From Nodosilinea sp. P-1105 (GTDB taxonomy: Bacteria > Cyanobacteriota > Cyanobacteriia > Phormidesmidales > Phormidesmidaceae): 64,000 bases of DNA. The stretch spans positions 1-64,000 of the forward strand of contig NZ_SMDQ01000029.1 of the NCBI RefSeq assembly GCF_012911975.1. Direction: 5' to 3'. The translations under genes and the position numbers were made by a program. How positions within the stretch are numbered: position 1 is the first letter of the stretch; the number at the start of each line of letters is the position of its first letter. The notes under the pieces are model-generated. The model saw nothing but the letters and a program-made list of their open reading frames with translations, searched no databases and was not told the DNA's origin. Shown here one piece after another: positions 62,029 to 64,000 of the stretch.

Positions 62029-64000
62029 ATGACACCCTTCCGATACTGGGTTGGCGGCAGTCTAGCGGCGGATGCGCCGACCTACATCGTGCGCCAGGCC
62101 GATGGTGACCTGCTCGATGCCCTGCTGGAGGGGACGTTTTGCTACGTCTTTAACGCTCGCCAGATGGGCAAGTCGTCGCTGCTGTTGCGCGCCCGGCGGC
62201 GGCTGGAGGAAAAGGGGATGCGCAGCGCTGTGCTCGACATGACCCGGATTGGTAGCGAAACGGCTTCCCTGGAGCAGTGGTATCGGGGTCTGGTGGCGGA
62301 GCTGTGGCGCAGTTTGGGGCTGGATATCAATCTCAAATCCTGGCGGCAGAAGGTGGCCGATCTATCTCCCCTGCAGCAGCTAAGTCTGTTTATTGAAACC
62401 GTGCTGCTGCCTGCTTTTGCCGATCAGCACCTGGTGATTTTTATCGACGAAATCGACAGCGTGCTCAGCCTCAGCTTTCCGGTGAATGATTTCTTTGCCC
62501 TGATTCGCTCCTGCTACACCCAGCGATCGCTGAACCCAGACTACAAGCGGTTGACCTTCGCCCTGTTTGGGGTGGCCACCCCCACCGACCTGATGCAGGA
62601 CCCCCAGCGCACACCTTTCAACATTGGTCGGGCGATCGCGCTGCACGGGTTTCGGCTGGAGGAGGTGGGGCCACTGCGGCGGGGCCTGGAGGGTTGGGTG
62701 GACGACCCGGATGCCGTGCTCAGGCGGGTGTTGGCCTGGACGGGGGGCCAGCCGTTTTTGACCCAAAAGCTGTGTCAGATCGTGGTCGAAAGTCCGCCGG
62801 ATGAATCCCTGACCGGCCCCGGCAGTAGCCCAGCCTCGGCCCAGGCGGCGGCGGCGGCCTGGGTAGATCAGCTGGTGCAGACTCATATTTTGCAAAATTG
62901 GGAATGCCAAGATAACCCGGAGCACCTGCGCACGATTCGCGATCGCATTGGCCGCAACGACCACTGGCGGGCTGGCCTGCTGGGGATCTATCAACAGGTG
63001 TTGCAGGCGGAGCCGGTCTCCGACCCCGACGGAGGCTCAGGCGATCCACTCGGGGATGCGCCTCCGAGGGCCGATCGGGTCAGGGCCAACGACAGCCGCG
63101 AGCAGGCAGAGATGGTGCTCTCGGGCCTGGTGGTGCCCACCGAGGGCTACTTGCAGGTCCGGTGCCCGATCTATCGCCATATTTTTAATCTGGACTGGGT
63201 TGAGCAGCAGCTTGCCGCCCTGAGGCCCTATGCCGAGGCGCTCAGGGCCTGGGTTGCCTCTGGGCAGAGCGATTCGTCCCGACTGCTGCGGGGTCAATCG
63301 CTGGGGGATGCCCTGGTCTGGGCCGAGGGCAAGGGCCTGAGCAGCCTCGACTACCGCTTTTTGGCCGCCAGCCAAACCCTGGAGCAGGAGGAAACCCGCC
63401 GCCGCCTGGAGCAGCGCAACCTGCGGCAGCAAAACCTGATGCTCTGGGGGGTCAGCCTGGCCCTGGTGTTTACCGTCGGGCTAGGGGGGGCGATCTTTAC
63501 CCAGTATCGGCAGGCTCTGGCCCGCGAGCAGCAGCTCAAACTCAGCGAAATTCGGGCGATCGCCGCCTCCGCCGAGGCGTTGTTTGCCTCCGGCCAGCGT
63601 CTCGATGCCCTGGTACAGGCAATTACAGCCCAAACTCGCCTGCGATCGCTGAGTCCCCAGCGACCCCAGCGGGGCGATGCCGCCCTGGCCCAGCCCACCG
63701 AGTCGCCCACCGAGCAGCAGGCGCTCCAGCAGCAGGTGCAGCTGATCTTGCAACAGGCCGTCTACGGGGCCACCGAGTCCAATCGCATCTCCGGCTTTGG
63801 CAGCGGGGTCAACAGTGTGGCCGTCAGCCCCGATGGGGCTCACATTGCCACCGCCAGCTTTGACGGCAAAGTCAAGCTGTGGCACGCCGACGGGGCCCCG
63901 GTGTTGACCCTGGATGCCCACGAGAATCTGGCCTGGGGGGTGGCCTTCAGCCCCGACAGTTCGGTGCTGCTGTCCACGGGAGCCGACGGCAAAATCCACC
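62029..64000 (+). CDS. AAA-like ATPase with WD40 repeats, truncated by the window end
   Basis: An open frame of 657 codons runs off the window. It starts MTPFRYWVGGSLAADAPTYI, the classical start of the AAA-like/WD40 family. Features are P-loop FNARQMGKSSLLLRARRRLE near 41-60, Walker B HLVIFIDEIDSVLSLSFPVN near 134, LRRVLAWTGGQPFLTQKLCQ near 230, a membrane helix LMLWGVSLALVFTVGLGGAIF near 470, and, from about 590, the first WD40 units (VNSVAVSPDGAHIATASFDG, KVKLWHAD, and VAFSPDSSVLLSTGADGK). The C-terminal propeller probably continues for several hundred residues outside. STAND-type signalling ATPase; effector and signal unknown. It is in the same direction as the preceding AAA-like gene. 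Confidence 0.9.
   Translation, partial: MTPFRYWVGGSLAADAPTYIVRQADGDLLDALLEGTFCYVFNARQMGKSSLLLRARRRLEEKGMRSAVLDMTRIGSETASLEQWYRGLVAELWRSLGLDINLKSWRQKVADLSPLQQLSLFIETVLLPAFADQHLVIFIDEIDSVLSLSFPVNDFFALIRSCYTQRSLNPDYKRLTFALFGVATPTDLMQDPQRTPFNIGRAIALHGFRLEEVGPLRRGLEGWVDDPDAVLRRVLAWTGGQPFLTQKLCQIVVESPPDESLTGPGSSPASAQAAAAAWVDQLVQTHILQNWECQDNPEHLRTIRDRIGRNDHWRAGLLGIYQQVLQAEPVSDPDGGSGDPLGDAPPRADRVRANDSREQAEMVLSGLVVPTEGYLQVRCPIYRHIFNLDWVEQQLAALRPYAEALRAWVASGQSDSSRLLRGQSLGDALVWAEGKGLSSLDYRFLAASQTLEQEETRRRLEQRNLRQQNLMLWGVSLALVFTVGLGGAIFTQYRQALAREQQLKLSEIRAIAASAEALFASGQRLDALVQAITAQTRLRSLSPQRPQRGDAALAQPTESPTEQQALQQQVQLILQQAVYGATESNRISGFGSGVNSVAVSPDGAHIATASFDGKVKLWHADGAPVLTLDAHENLAWGVAFSPDSSVLLSTGADGKIH

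Noticed and set aside
60274..64000. Calling the AAA-like pair a defined anti-phage system
   Set aside because: No effector domain (nuclease, protease, TIR) or known defence partner is visible, so this stays a possibility only.
1..64000. tRNA, rRNA or replication origin genes
   Set aside because: I saw no tRNA-like cloverleaf end, rRNA segment or DnaA-box cluster while reading. A tRNAscan or Rfam search could still find one, so absence is not proven.

Overview
This window is chromosomal DNA of a cyanobacterium. It carries petC and petA (Rieske protein and cytochrome f of the b6f complex), several protein families largely restricted to cyanobacteria and plastids (DUF3531, DUF3067, DUF4278, a TIGR04376-like protein), frequent GCGATCGC (HIP1) octamers, Uma2 nucleases, and many heptanucleotide tandem repeats. 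A filamentous, Leptolyngbya/Nodosilinea-like organism fits the gene style, but the genus is inference.

Layout. 1-8.9 kb is an accessory, decaying region: a MITE-like element end, a doubly deleted ISAs1 transposase, a REP-associated transposase remnant, a HepT fragment, two toxin-antitoxin loci whose toxins are both frameshifted, a frameshifted alpha/beta hydrolase, a broken P-loop ATPase gene, an intact Uma2 nuclease and a two-gene ABC-2 transporter. 10-19.6 kb is a trehalose cluster: treZ and treY (from maltodextrin), a GH37 trehalase, then a DUF5752 protein overlapping a TreT-like synthase; Uma2 genes sit between them. 19.8-25.4 kb holds the RbgA GTPase and a glycosyltransferase, ABC exporter, glycosyltransferase cassette. 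25.5-53 kb is mainly core genome: a cupin, a GspC/PilP-like protein, ACT-domain malic enzyme, hisIE, rsmG, prs, a GT39-like enzyme, petCA, typA, a tandem PTPS protein, the rpsP-khpA-phoH operon and carB. 52-58.4 kb carries three DUF1254/DUF1214 genes with four units in all. 58.4-64 kb returns to repeats, a MITE-like element with a 10-bp target duplication, two small membrane protein genes with frame problems, and two AAA-like ATPase genes, the second fused to WD40 repeats and running off the window.

The most interesting unexplained structure is non-coding. A conserved, foldable motif of about 70 nt precedes both hisIE and typA. Composite heptamer tracts (AAAATYC)n-(CCCCAYY)n run up to, or end close to, the start codons of four unrelated genes, and similar sequence appears inside carB. 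A palindromic family of about 68 bp lies between convergent genes. All assignments come from reading motifs and translations; no database search was run.
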